NCBI GenBank assembly: GCA_932521025.1
Contig: OW051472.1
Span: 5,332,001 to 5,396,000, forward strand
Source: Oscheius onirici
Taxonomy: Eukaryota; Nematoda; Chromadorea; Rhabditida; Rhabditidae
DNA: 64,000 nucleotides
Reading direction: 5' to 3'
In this document: in pieces, positions 14,681-33,621 of the stretch
How positions within the stretch are numbered: the first letter of the stretch is position 1
Layout of the letters: every line of letters starts with the position of its first letter
The notes under the pieces: model-generated
The model's input: the letters and a program-made list of their open reading frames with translations, nothing else
Databases searched by the model: none
Told to the model about the DNA's origin: nothing
Translations under genes and position numbers: made by a program

Positions 14681-15894
14681 ATGACTAGCAGCATGCTTGG
14701 ACTGAGACGATTCTCCTACCGCCAAATGGCCTCCTTGGCTCCGGATGTCTTCGAAACCAGCGTCACTTTCAAGAACAGCCAAGGAGAGAGCATTCGTCTC
14801 AATGCCGTATATCAGGTAGGTTCTTGCCCACCGACTTGTGAGCCACGGACGTCGATATGGAGCGAAATTTTAAATTATCTTCCGAAAAGTTTCGCATTTA
14901 GGACACACTCCCTTCTGGATCCTCAGTTGGCACAGTCATCGGCCTCCACGGCGCCCCAGGATCTCACAACGACTTTAAGTACATCAGCCCTCTTCTGACC
15001 AAAAAATCCATTCGTTTCATCGGAGTCAACTATCCGGGATTTGGAGTTACGCCAAGTGAGAGTTTCCTTCTTTCCCCCACTCTCTTGTAGATCACGAGCT
15101 TCTGAAGTTCAACAACGTGGAACGTCACGACTTTGTCTCCAGTCTTATCTCACAGCTCGATCTGAAGAAGAACCTCGTCATTTTGGGTCACAGTCGTGGC
15201 ACGGAGAATGCCATCATGTTGGCTTCGGAGGGAAAAGTCTTTGGCATTGTGCTCCTCAACCCGACCGGTCTCCGAAAGCACAGAGGAATCAAGCCTTTCT
15301 GGTTCATCCAGGCCTGTAATCGACTATACAACACTCCGATTCCTCGACTGAAAACTGTCCTTCATCCCCTCTTCTTCCAGTGTGAGTTTACGTCGACTTC
15401 TAGACGCTTTACGATGACCTGCACAGTTGTAGCAAAGAACTACAACTTTGCAGAACATCGGAGTCCAACTTCAATTGAAAAATCTGACTTTAGTGTACAA
15501 GTTTGTCAAGCTAAAAGTAGCCGACGGTCTGATGGCAGCCAACTGTCTTCAGACGATGGAAAGTGTGGCCTTGGGAGATCAGAAGCCGTATATTAAGCTG
15601 GTCAACGGCAACGAGACGAAGGTTCTTTTCTGCTACGCCGGACAGGATTGGCTCATCGAGAGCGAAATTTCGAAAGACTGTGCCCAAGCCTTCAACATTG
15701 ACCATCTGCACAGTACGACGACGGAAAAGAAGGAAGAAGAGGAGCTTCTGACCAAGACCGCCGACTCTTTCCAGAAGAAGGGCTGCTCCGTGTTCTTCGA
15801 AGCTGACGGCCATTTTCTGAACAAGGCCCGAGCGGACTTTGTGGCCACCGCCATCGACGAAATGCTGAAAGTTCCTCCACTCAGCAAACTGTAG
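14681..15894 (+). CDS. DUF1057-type alpha/beta hydrolase, paralogue 1
   Basis: Four exons in phase: 14681-14815, 14902-15055, 15091-15381 and 15494-15894, giving 326 residues. The oxyanion-side segment IGLHGAPGSHNDFKYISPLL and the nucleophile elbow VILGHSRGTENA (Ser) are typical of the nematode DUF1057 alpha/beta-hydrolase group. A C-terminal EADGHFLNKARADF supplies a candidate catalytic His, and CYAGQDWLIES may carry the acid. The substrate is unknown. The N-terminus (MTSSMLGLRRFSYRQM) is basic and could be a mitochondrial signal, but that is weak. It is the first of three tandem copies. The ATG follows a TTGTTCAG acceptor 18 bases upstream. AATAAA lies at about 15911. Intron 3 contains a palindrome copy. 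Confidence 0.8.
15413..15459. repeat. Palindromic hairpin repeat in hydrolase-1 intron 3
   Basis: GATGACCTGCACAGTTGTAG, loop CAAAGAA, then CTACAACTTTGCAGAACATC. The right arm matches the family consensus exactly. Confidence 0.85.
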
Positions 15895-15999
15895 ATACGG
15901 GTCTCTATGTAATAAACAGTTATATTTCCTATCTGTTTTTTGAGCATTCGTTTCTCGAATTTTATTGAGAGAGGGATTGAATCAATGTTTCTGTTCCAG

Positions 16000-17463
16000 A
16001 TGTTCTCCACTAGAAATAGTCTCTCTCTAATTCGAGCCTTTTGTTCTGCAATAGTCGACCGTGAAGCTATGCTTTACGCTAAAAGGATCACATTCAAAGG
16101 TGGAAAAGGGGATGATATCACAGTCGATGCTGTCTATCAGGTACCGTAACCTAAGCGCGTTTTAATTTGGACTGAAGACGACATTTTCCAGCTTTCTGAT
16201 GTTCTGTAAAGTTGTAGATCTTGATCTGTTCTACAACTTTGCAAAACATCGGAATGACTAAAAGATTTGTCTTCATTATGAAAGTTGGCATTTGAAGGAC
16301 ACTCATCCTCGAGGAGGAGGCAGAGCTATCGTCTTTGCACAGCATGGCTCGCCAGGCACTCACAAAGACTTTAAATATGTTACGCCTGCACTGCGAGAGA
16401 AGGATATCAGAGTAGTTTCAATCAATTATCCTGGACATGGCTTTACTCAAAGTAATGTATTTTGAAATGACCATTTGAATCGTGTTAAGACGACCGACGA
16501 CTGACTTGGGAAAACGATGAGAGGAACAATTTCACCCGGACACTAATGCACTCTTTGGACCTGTTCGGGAGGAAGAATCTAGTCTTCTTGGGGCATTCTA
16601 GAGGCGGAGAGAACTCTCTCCAATTGGCAGTCGAACACATTGTAAGGTTACTTAGAAAACTGAAACTTGTCTTTTAGGAAGACTGTGTCGGAGTGGTCAT
16701 GTTGAACTGTCCAGGTCTGCGAATGCACCGAGGCATTAGACCCTACTGGCCTTTGGAAATGATCATGAAAATTACGTCTATCGACTTCATGAAGCCAATC
16801 ATGTATCCCATCACCGGATTCAGTCAGTTTAAACTGTAATAGAAGTCCACTATCGCATCAAAGCCCGATTTTTTGTCTGAAAACTGCGTTTTCGAACTTT
16901 CAGAACAGCGGAAAGCCCAAAAATACTGTTTTCAGTCTGAGTTTTAGAAATTAGCGAACACCTTATATTGCAGTGTACAACAAAGTCCTTGGCCTGAAAT
17001 GTTCCAGTGGGGAAGTAGCAGCTACATCTATGCTTCCTTTGAGAACTTTTGCCTTTCGAGGTCTGAAACCCCTGGCTCAGACTGTAGCTAGTCATCCTAC
17101 TGTAAGTGGAGAACAATCCAGAACAAAAGAATTACAGATCAGATTGATGTATGGCTATTCCGGGAGCGATTTTCTGATCGAGCGAGAAAATTCAGAAGAG
17201 CTGGCCCAGTGTTTCGAGAGTCGGAGACATGTGGTATGTATTCTATAAAAGGGTAACTGAGTTTTCTTCAGGAATGTCATACAAAAAAGGATCCACATGA
17301 CGATCTTCGAATCCGAACCGAAATCAAAGAGCATTTTCTCGAAGGAGGTCGAGTTCTAACTGTCTATTTCGACAAAGAAGACCATTTTCTCCAAAAACAT
17401 CGAGCCTCTTCGATTGTCGAAGCCATTGACGCAATGGTCACGAATCATGAGAAATCTCACTGA
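16000..17463 (+). CDS. DUF1057-type alpha/beta hydrolase, paralogue 2
   Basis: Seven exons in phase: 16000-16140, 16298-16451, 16490-16641, 16678-16822, 16974-17101, 17138-17233 and 17272-17463, giving 335 residues. Family motifs are FAQHGSPGTHKDFKYVTPAL, the Ser elbow VFLGHSRGGENS, MYGYSGSDFLIERE (candidate acid) and FDKEDHFLQKHRASS (candidate His). The ATG lies directly after a CTGTTCCAG acceptor. It begins 105 bases after the stop of paralogue 1. Its Ser-elbow context and intron positions partly match the flanking copies, so the three arose by tandem duplication. The substrate is unknown. Intron 1 carries a palindrome. Confidence 0.8.
16174..16275. repeat. Palindromic hairpin repeat in hydrolase-2 intron 1
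   Basis: The core 16198-16250 is GATGTTCTGTAAAGTTGTAG and, after a loop, CTACAACTTTGCAAAACATC. Outer arms GAAGACGACATTTTCCAGC and the ...GTCTTC end extend the palindrome to about 100 bp. Confidence 0.85.
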
Positions 17464-17553
17464 ACTTTGTACCCTTTTTGCATTTTCACACTTTCTAGTC
17501 CACCTTTTCTAGTTTGTCATTTTCTGCATCTTTTTGTTGACCTTTGTTGCAGA

Positions 17554-19031
17554 ATGATGACCGTCCCCGCCATTTCGCGAGCCATATTCATTCGCACGAG
17601 CGCCTTTCGTCCACAGGTAGAATTTCCCTCGATTTTTTTTATTTTTTCGTTGCATGTGACAGATTTTTGCTCAAATGAATAAATTTCTATGCAAACAAAA
17701 ACATCGGAACGGCCGTTTGTTTAAAAATAACGAGGTCAAGAGGAGTTCCGTTGGCTTCTCAACCTCTTTTGCAGTTATTGGATCACTTTGCATCGTTTAA
17801 TCGCTTTTTTTCAGCGTAGAATAGCTGAAAATAGAACAATTTTCACAACGATGCCGACGATGAAGGATTTGGAGAAGATGGTTCGCGTCGAGCCCGTCAC
17901 ATTTGATCTCAGCTGTGGAGAGCAGGTCACCGTTGATTCCCACATTCAGGTTTTTCTTAGACTTTTGTTGTTATAAAGCATACTTCTAGGATACTCTTCC
18001 TACAGGCTCCACGATCGGAACCGTACTCTGCTTGCACGGGTCGCCCGGATCTCACAAAGACTTCAAGTACATCACTCCTCATCTCTTCGACAAAGGAATT
18101 CGAGTTATTGGCATCAATTTCCCCGATTATGGCTTCACAGCTGGTTAGTTTTGTCACGTTCGTTGCGATTACGTTAATTGCAGGTCATGAGAAGCTCAGA
18201 TTTGACAATATTGAACGCAACAACTATGTAAAAGCTGTCATTGACCAGGTTTGGTCCCATTTTCTGAAAATGCATTCAATTTATGCTTTAGGTCGGCATA
18301 AACAAGCAGCTCGTCGTCATGGGACATTCTAGAGGCTGTGAAAATGCCACCGGAACAGCGGCCATGCTCTCCGTAAGCTTCTTGTCTTTGATCATACCTT
18401 TTCCATTCAGGATCGTCTTGCCGGCCTCGTTCTTCTCAATCCGACCGGTCTTCGTCCCCATCGTGGTCTCCGTCCATACTGGCTTCTACATTTCGTCCTC
18501 TGGTTGCACAGTTTGAGCTCCTGGATGGAAACTGTCGTCGAGAATTTCTTACATTGGTGTGAGTTGCTGGGCATTTTGTTAAAATTCTCCATTTTTAGTT
18601 TACAACAAGATTGGTCTTCGTCTGGATAATGGAAAACGAGCCGTGACTTGTGTACGAACAATGTCGCACATTGAGCTGGACAAAATCAAGTCGAAAATCG
18701 ACGTCGTCAACAATAATAAACAGGTTTTTTGCAAATATATTCGGTTTATTCTTAATCCCAGGTAAAAGTGCTGCAAGCTTATTCCGGAAGAGACATTCTG
18801 ATCGAGCCGACAGTTTCCAAGGAGCTTGCCGAGTGCTGGCACGATCATCAGGAGGTCATCTGTTCGGAAAAGACGGCCGAATCGGCAGCCAGAGCCACAG
18901 AAGAAGCGACGGATCTTTTCAAGGCAGGAACCAAATCAGTTTCGGTGAACTTCAAGAAGGAAGACCACTTCCTGCAGAAACATCAGGCCAAATTCGTGGC
19001 TGATTCCATTGAAACCATTTTAACCTTGTAA
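17554..19031 (+). CDS. DUF1057-type alpha/beta hydrolase, paralogue 3
   Basis: Eight exons in phase: 17554-17616, 17815-17949, 17990-18143, 18184-18248, 18292-18372, 18411-18558, 18599-18723 and 18762-19031, giving 346 residues. Motifs are VLCLHGSPGSHKDFKYITPH, the Ser elbow VVMGHSRGCENATGTA, LVLLNPTGLRPHRGL, AYSGRDILIEPTVSKE (candidate acid) and FKKEDHFLQKHQAKFV (candidate His). The MMTVPAISRAIFIRTSAFRP start is basic and hydroxylated, possibly mitochondrial; this is inference. The ATG follows a TTGTTGCAG acceptor only 90 bases after the stop of paralogue 2. It has two more introns in the N-terminal half than paralogue 1. Confidence 0.8.
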
Positions 19032-19206
19032 TTTCTTCTCCGAAACTTCTAAAGTTTCAAGGTTGTGCAGTTTACCCGGTGAGAGAGCTTTAAAACGGTC
19101 AGAAGTTTATAAATTGTTGTTTTCTTAGTTTCATTCAAGGTTTATACTGTATTGCCAATTTTCCTATCTAAAATCCTTCTTTTTTCCACCATAAGATTTC
19201 CAGGAA

Positions 19207-19650
19207 ATGAACAAACGGGATCTGAAATTTCTGAAAGCTGGTTTGCCCTTATTCACGTTGATTTTCGGCGGAGCCTATGGCCTTCATTACTTTCAGCAAG
19301 TTCGCTATGATTTTCGCAAAATTAGACAGCTAGACGACAATTTAAGCAATCTCGTGAGTCATTTTCTTTATTTTTTCAACAAAATTGCTTAGAAAACAGA
19401 CTTGTCCACGGGCGGCTTGAAAGTACGAGACGGAGTGACGGTGGACAGCGTCTATAAAGAAGTAGCGACGATGGATACGGACAATTGGGTCAATATCCGT
19501 GGACCGAGAGAAACTGAAGATAATAGCGAGTATTTCCAGGCAAAGTAAGCTCTTTCATTTAAAACATACTAAATTTATGTTTTCAGAGCACAACAAGTGG
19601 AGAACCGGCAGACGAGGCAGCAAAAGCTCAAAGAGGCCGCTTCTCAATAG
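19207..19650 (+). CDS. cox-16: COX16-like cytochrome c oxidase assembly factor
   Basis: Three exons in phase: 19207-19353, 19393-19544 and 19587-19650, giving 120 residues. The N-terminus KFLKAGLPLFTLIFGGAYGL is one membrane helix. It is followed by HYFQQVRYDFRKIRQL and later NWVNIRGPRE, matching the COX16 pattern of G-LP-F----GG-fGL, Q-RYD, and W-N-RGPR. COX16 is a small inner-mitochondrial-membrane protein needed to assemble complex IV. The ATG lies 3 bases after a TTTCCAG acceptor and 175 bases after the hydrolase-3 stop, fitting operon membership. It converges on the ShKT gene at 19811. Confidence 0.75.
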
Positions 19651-19810
19651 TTTACCACTTGGCATTAGAATTGTTGATTTTGCAGAAATGAATAGGAATA
19701 TACAGTTTTATCACAAGAGCTGGTCAGACTCTGTGTATCGCTCGAGTCGTGAGAATCCGGCAAGGAATGAAACAAGAGTATCGAAAAAAAATTGGAGAGA
19801 CTGAAGAAAA

Positions 19811-21076
19811 TTAGCATAATCCGCAGCTCCTTCCGCAGTAGGACATCTTCTGAGCTTGCGTGTAGAAGGAGCTGATACAGAAACCGTTCGAGACCCAGCT
19901 AGCACAGCTGAAAAAAGAGCTGTCAGTGAGAAGATCCCGCTCAAAAAAAACGAATTAGAACCCCGGACAGATTTTTTTCAAACGTCTATCTGATAAAAGA
20001 TAAACAATCCGAGAAGTTTTGTCAATCTATTGGTGTAAAACTAGCCTCTTTAAAACACAAAACTAGCCCATGTCTAGATCTTCTGACCCACATGAATGTT
20101 TTCCTGGTTCCTGTACTACGAAGCAGTAGTTCTGTTTCGACCGTCGGAAAAGTTATAATTGAAAACTTTAGCACTTCCCAAAGGTTAGTTGGACGGAACT
20201 CGAAAATTAACGTCACTTGAGAGGGCCGGAATATATAGGGAATCCCTTTTAGGTATTCAACTGAGGCGAGATGCCCCCCCCCCCCTTAGTCTCATTTTCT
20301 TATAATGGAAACAAACTCACTTGGTTCTCCTGTCTCCACAAACACCACTTCCAGGATAGGCAGTAGTCGTGGAATTGTCTAGAAGATTCTGTTTTCAAAG
20401 CAGACTATACTAACTCGTGCAGAATCCGCATGTCTTTTGGCAGTTGACCATGACGAAGCTCTGCATGTCAATGTTTCTACAGATGGATACCTGAAGCGAA
20501 AAATATATAGACTCTGAATACAAACATCGTTGGCACACTGGATGACAGCATCGACACATCCGCCGGCATCACAGAGACCACAGGTTTTGGGGCAATCATT
20601 AGCCAAAATCACTCTCCATTTAGGGTCATTGCATTGAGCGCTCGTGACCGATTCACATTTGATTCCCGGAAATTCTGCATTCCGACAAGCATAGGCCGGA
20701 GTGAGGCAGCAAAAGGCACACGATTTGGGACAGGTCTTGATCATGGCCTGTTTCTGTCCCTCATCAATGGCGGTACCGCCCTTTTTGTAGCAGAGAGGTT
20801 CACGATCTACATCTGTTCCGGCGGTTAGAGGCGTCGTGATGGAGAGGAGACTCTGACATACGGCCGTATCGATGTTGTCGTCACAGGAGACGGCGTTCTC
20901 TGCCCACTGAAGTCGGGGTTTTTTTTATGAACTCTTTTAAAACTATACCTTTCCACCGCTGGTTGTACAATTTGCATTTGAAACGATAATCTTTAGTAGG
21001 TGGATATTAATCACTCACCGGAAGTGATAGCCGCATGGCAGACGCCAAGAGTCAGAAGGAAAACGAACCGTTTCAT
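19811..21076 (-). CDS. ShKT-domain secreted protein, paralogue 1
   Basis: Exons on minus: 21019-21076 (signal peptide MKRFVFLLTLGVCHAA), a small exon about 20949-20983 (low certainty), 20526-20906, 20415-20490, 20321-20378 and 19811-19907. The protein is Cys-rich, with repeated ShKT endings: TCPKSCAFC, DCPKTCGLC, NCQKTCGFC and CGRSCGLC. ShKT domains are six-cysteine modules common in nematode secreted proteins and peptidase tails. There is no catalytic domain, so a surface or extracellular structural or inhibitory role is likely. It is about 70-80% like the neighbouring paralogue at 21979-23052 by eye. An extra 35-nt intron (20491-20525) is absent from the paralogue while coding length is identical. 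The small second exon has no in-phase AG acceptor; the phase-correct site reads ATTATCG. Confidence 0.75.
20270..20286. repeat. Poly-C tract
   Basis: A run of about a dozen C residues lies in the last intron of the first ShKT gene. It is a likely site of length error. Confidence 0.7.
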
Positions 21077-21978
21077 TGTAAGGTGTGGACACCAGATTCC
21101 ATCCTCCCTATTATATAGTCTACTGGAAACAAAGATTTCTTTGTGATATTGGCTAATTTGAATACGACTCTTTCTCTGTCTCATTTACGCATTTATGTTT
21201 GATCAACTGTCTGGACTATGTGGCGATTCTGGCGCCATTTTGGAGAAACAAACAGAGTGCCGTTTACGGTAGTCTCGATGATTGGTTTCAGGCAGCTCAA
21301 AACAGTCTATTTTCCCTCGCTTAACATTTTTCTGCTTTTAGAGTAAGAAGGCTAGTTTTGGCTAAGAATTGTTCCAGAGTTCTTTCATCAGCCTATGTGA
21401 ATCGTCTAGTGATTCGGCACCAGGAGTTAGTGAAGACTAGGAATAAACTGAAAGACGTTCCCACATTGGAAACAATTAAGACAGAATGATTATACTTGAG
21501 TCGTAACAAAATACAAATCCTCATGTCGACTAAACTTTATACGAATCTCTGATTGTATCGTGTTAGAGCGGCAAACTGATTGGGTTGCGGTTACTTTTTA
21601 TTGAACAACCATATCTTTTGTCCCTGTGTTACCGCCGTATTCTCTCTTCAGCTGACATTTCTCCGATCCCACTCCTGTCAATTCGTCTCGGTTTTGCCTT
21701 ACAATTAGTTGACACAGGTTTTGATCGAAGCCATTAAGGTCTGGTTTTTAGCAAATATGAAGCCGTTTTGAAGGTATCCGTTATTCTTGAAGATCCCTAC
21801 GACAAGTTACTTTTCACTTCAATAAATAACTACACAAATATTGTTGTCTTTTCATTCTCTGTTTAGTGTTGCAAAAGAAAGGAGCTAGCGATTGTTTATT
21901 AGCGGAGCTGGTCAGACTCCAGATTGTGCTCAAGTCGTGTACATCTCACAAACTACAATAAAGATTAAGCAATATCTA
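21077..21978. other. Spacer between the two ShKT genes; no gene seen
   Basis: There is a short promoter-like TATATAG near 21112-21118, close upstream of the minus ATG at 21076. No reading-frame chain is supportable elsewhere. Confidence 0.35.
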
Positions 21979-23052
21979 CTAACAGAGTCCACAACTTCTT
22001 GCACAGTAAGCTCTCTTCTGAACGTCTGTGTAGAAACTGTTGATGCAGAATCCGTTCTTCAGCCAGCTGGCACAACTGAAATGGGTTGATTTCTTTACTG
22101 GACTAACTAACTTAGTGCCCTTATCGACACAGGTGGTGGAGTAGGCAGTGGTCGTAGAGTTGTCTACAAACAGATTCCGTCACCCCTCCTGACATTCCAC
22201 TTACTGGTACAGAATCCGCAAGTCTTTTGACAGTTGACTGTGACGAAGCTCTGCATGTCAATGTTCCTGCAGATACTCTTGTCGTTAGCACACTGGATGA
22301 CAGCGTCGACACATCCTCCCTGGTCACAAAGTCCGCAAGTCTTCGGACAGTCATTAGCCAGGATCATTCTCCACTTGGGATCCTTGCACTGCGCTTGAGT
22401 GACAGTCTCACACTTGACTCCCGGGAATTCCTTGTTACTACAGGTAAAGGCCGGAGTCAGACAGCAGAAGGCACATGATTTGGGACAGGTCTTGATCATG
22501 GCCTGTTTCTGTCCCTCATCGATGGCAGTACCGCCCTTTTTGAAGCACAGAGCTTCACGATCCACATCTGTTCCGGCTACGAGTGGAGCTGTAATGGAGA
22601 GGAGACTTTGGCAGACGGCCGTGTCGATGGTGTCGTCACATGCAAAGGCACTCTCGGCCCACTGAAAATGAATTATTTTCGCGACCCAAAAAAACATTCA
22701 GGGACTCGAACTCTTACCCTTTTCGATCAAGAGCCACTGCATGTTCAGCAAAGTTGTAGCATTTAACGAGCTCTGCACCTTTGCTGAACATTGTGAAGCT
22801 TGGAAACACTTTTATCTTAGTGAAATCCCGGTTTTCTTATATTTTCTTGGTTTGGACAATCGCTATCGTTTCAAGATCGGAATCTTATCAGAAGTATTCG
22901 GGTATGGGTTATAGGAAACAGACCTTAGCGTCCGGTGTGGTACAGTTCATATCTAAAGCTTTAGTTTAATTATTACCGGTTAAGTACCGACCTGATGTGA
23001 TCGCTGCATGAGTCGCGATTACGGTAGCTGCAGCCAAAAGAAGGAAGCGCAT
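21979..23052 (-). CDS. ShKT-domain secreted protein, paralogue 2
   Basis: Five exons on minus keep phase: 22992-23052 (signal peptide MRFLLLAAATVIATHAA), 22924-22952, 22205-22661, 22112-22163 and 21979-22075, giving 231 residues. Cys pattern: TCPKSCAFC, DCPKTCGLC, NCQKTCGFC and a final YCARSCGLC preceded by CASWLKNGFCINSF, so about four ShKT-like modules. It has the same architecture as paralogue 1 but the central exon is undivided. The first intron contains a palindrome copy. It lies 255 bases downstream of the tmc stop on the same strand. Function is unknown beyond a secreted Cys-rich protein. Confidence 0.8.
22741..22791. repeat. Palindromic hairpin repeat in ShKT-2 intron 1
   Basis: ATGTTCAGCAAAGTTGTAGC, loop, then CTGCACCTTTGCTGAACAT. 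This is a divergent but well-paired copy. Confidence 0.75.
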
Positions 23053-23306
23053 ACTGAGAGAGACTGATCCGCATCATTTTTTGAATATATACGTTTTCCC
23101 AGAACAATGATTCTTTTGTCAAGTTGCCATTCAAGAGCGCCGGATAGTTTGTAGTAGATTCACACATTTCCGTTTGTGCAGTCGCTACGTGGCGGCGTGG
23201 CAGCACACACTAGATTGCTAAATTGACTGTTTGATTTTTAAAATTATGTTGAAAGATAATCAAAAACTGTGTGAAAATGTTCATTTGGTTCCAACAAGAA
23301 ACAAAG

Positions 23307-30326
<7,020 letters not shown>

Positions 30327-30566
30327 ACTGTAGATGAACAGCTGCAATACCCTTTCCCCTCTCTTTCCAGTCTTGATCCTTCTGAACTGGTCACTTTTCA
30401 AGAGGACCGGAGGCGAAAATGAGAGAAAGTATAGCGTGTGAGCCAGAGATGCAATCAGTCATAGGACTGGGTCGACAGACGAATTGTCGTGTTTCCTCTA
30501 TTTCTCCGAGTTTCTCACACCGATCTGGAAATGCAGGCTGTTCTACTATTGGAATAGTTACCGCTT

Positions 30567-31082
30567 CATATTTTTTCGCCGGAATGTTAGTAAGCAGAAA
30601 ACACTACTGTGGTAAAAAAAATGTGGTTTTTTTGGAAAAATAGCTGGTTTTTTGAAAAATAAGTGATCTTTAAAAAAAAAATCCTACCCCGCTGTTTTCT
30701 GATGAAGAAGTGGTTTTCTAGCTTCGGCATGTTCTACAAACTTGTAGAACAGATAAAAAACAACAACTTTGTAGAACAGCACAACTCTGTCCGACCAAAG
30801 CTTCGCCGTGAAAACAAGGTATGATCCTGGGCGCTGCAATGAATTTTGTACTAAATGGTTTCCAAGATGCTTTTCACAGAGATTAGAGTGTGTCCTTACA
30901 GTTTTATGATCAGGAGACGTAGAGACGTGAAAACAGATCAGAGCAGATCTAAGATTAGACACTTTCAAAAAAACCAGCTATTTTTCCAAAAAACCATTTT
31001 TTACCAGAGCAGTGTTTTCTGCTTACTAACTGCTCAAAACCTTAGATAAACAGTAGAATAGCCATTCCGGCGAAAAAATATG
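30567..31082. mobile_element. Non-coding terminal-inverted-repeat element
   Basis: The left arm from 30567 (CATATTTTTTCGCCGGAATG, then TAGTAAGCAGAAAACACT and a run of TGGTTTTTTGG/AATAGCTGGTTTTTT) is repeated inverted at about 30965-31082. The right arm carries roughly 30 extra bases. The arms are about 95-118 bp with a ~300 bp centre and no coding frame. The centre holds a copy of the small palindrome (30729-30780), so the elements may be nested. It is a MITE or foldback-type element. Confidence 0.75.
30729..30780. repeat. Palindrome copy inside the TIR element
   Basis: CATGTTCTACAAACTTGTAG followed by ACAACAACTTTGTAGAACAG. Same family as the intronic hairpins. Confidence 0.7.
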
Positions 31083-32618
31083 GAGCGCTTTTTCACTTTT
31101 TCTCATACAGCTAGAGGCTTAGAAAGGAGCTGCTAAGCTTAGACTGTTAGGTGAAACCAGTCTAATCTCAATTTTTGAAAAGGCAAGTGTGGATTGTCTG
31201 ACAGGATATAAGGGACAAACTGACGGGGATAAGAGGGACGGCGTGACCAAGGGAGAAAAAAATATGTCAGTTGGACTTGAAAAAAAATGGAGAGTTGACA
31301 TCTGTCTTGGCTTCAAATTGATATTACGTACAGAATGCTGGTTACTACTGGAGTGAGAACGTTAACGTTATTGCACTAATTCGGCAAAAATACTTGCTAG
31401 TTTGGAGCTAGTACTCTCACTTTTAGAACAGACATCCAATTTTTTGTCCCAATTGTTCTGCTACCGCCGGCCGGCGGAAGACCCTGCCAACAACAGGTGC
31501 CAACCAATCTTTCAGACATACTATCGATTTGAAGCTCAAAGGATATAGTGCATGATGGAAAGAAGTGTTTAATGGAACAGAAAGATCATAAAATGGTATA
31601 GGTGTCGGAGAAAACAGATAAAATAGCAATAAAATGGGGACGAGACAATAAGAGCTCCTTTGAGATTTGTTCAAAAGAGACTTTCAGAAGAAAATCAGCT
31701 GTTTCCATTCAAAAGTAGGTGTGCTATTAGATTACAACCTTTGACAAAACTGCACGGACATATGTCGGCACCTGGGTCAGGTAGAAGACGTTTCGGAAAA
31801 TGGGATTCACTGCAGCGAAATGTGCTCTCTTCGACTGACGTAAGGTCTTACAAAAACAGAATTCATTGTTGAAAAGCAGGGAACAGAGGCCACGCCGAAA
31901 TGACCCGGGTAGTCGGAATATCTCTGACCAACAGCCATAAACGCAGCCGCACAAATGCCCTCGGTGTAATGCTCATGGTGGTGACAAGTCGAAAATTGTG
32001 AACTCCTGCTCATATGAGGCGTCAAGATGGGAATGAGGGTTGAATGGTTTTAGCTGGGTTCTCTAGCATTTATAGAAGACTTCTTGACAGTGTTCAATGA
32101 AAAAGAACTGTCAAAAACGAGAATACCAAGTTTTGGGAAAGATAGTGGGACCAAAAAGTTGAGAGACAATTGCAATAGCCAGTGGCCAAAAGGCTGCGGG
32201 AGCAGTTGGTTTTTTGAGGTCGACGCACCCTCTTTCGCCACGCCAACTGTCTATCCAATGTATTAGTCCACCAGCCGCAGAATCCAGGAAACGCGCCAAA
32301 GTAGTAAAGCACTCTGGAGACAATAGATAAAGCTGCAAACAATCGAGGTGTGACAGTGATGGTGTGCGCAGATTACACTACCTATCACTCGCTAAGCCTC
32401 AGGTACGCATTCACCTTTACAACAAAAGTGCGAGGTGGACGCAAAATATCGAGAAGTCTGATCCGAAACAACTCGAAGCTGTATTTGTTCGAAGGTTTGC
32501 TTCCAGCATGTGCAGAGAACGCGCTCCTAACAATATCGTTCAAGACACAAATTGAAAAGGTACATACAACAACCTTTCTTATCCGAAAATGGAGCAAAAG
32601 GAGATAACAATAACGATT
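31083..32618. other. No supported gene
   Basis: Several mid-size frames exist on both strands. One minus-strand stretch near 32290-32340 reads SIVSRVLYYFGAFPG, reminiscent of MAPEG/microsomal GST proteins, but no exon chain in the right order could be built around it. Confidence 0.3.

Positions 32619-33621
<1,003 letters not shown>

Larger units (their letters stand above)
12078..19650 (+). other. Operon-like run: presenilin, three hydrolases, COX16
   Basis: Five consecutive + genes are separated by short gaps: presenilin stop 14483 to ATG 14681, then stop 15894 to ATG 16000, stop 17463 to ATG 17554, and stop 19031 to ATG 19207. Each downstream ATG sits 0-20 bases after a TTCAG/TTGCAG/TTCCAG acceptor with no upstream coding exon to splice to. 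That is the arrangement expected for nematode operons processed by spliced-leader trans-splicing. AATAAA signals follow the presenilin (about 14582) and the first hydrolase (about 15911). Operon status is inferred. Cap-selected or spliced-leader reads would settle it. Confidence 0.55.

Noticed and set aside
15633-16010. Minus-strand frame opposite hydrolase 1
   Set aside because: It is the antisense shadow of the last hydrolase exon.
32290-32342. MAPEG/microsomal GST-like stretch SIVSRVLYYFGAFPG on minus
   Set aside because: The rest of the domain could not be found in the right order or frame, so it is probably chance or a very old remnant.
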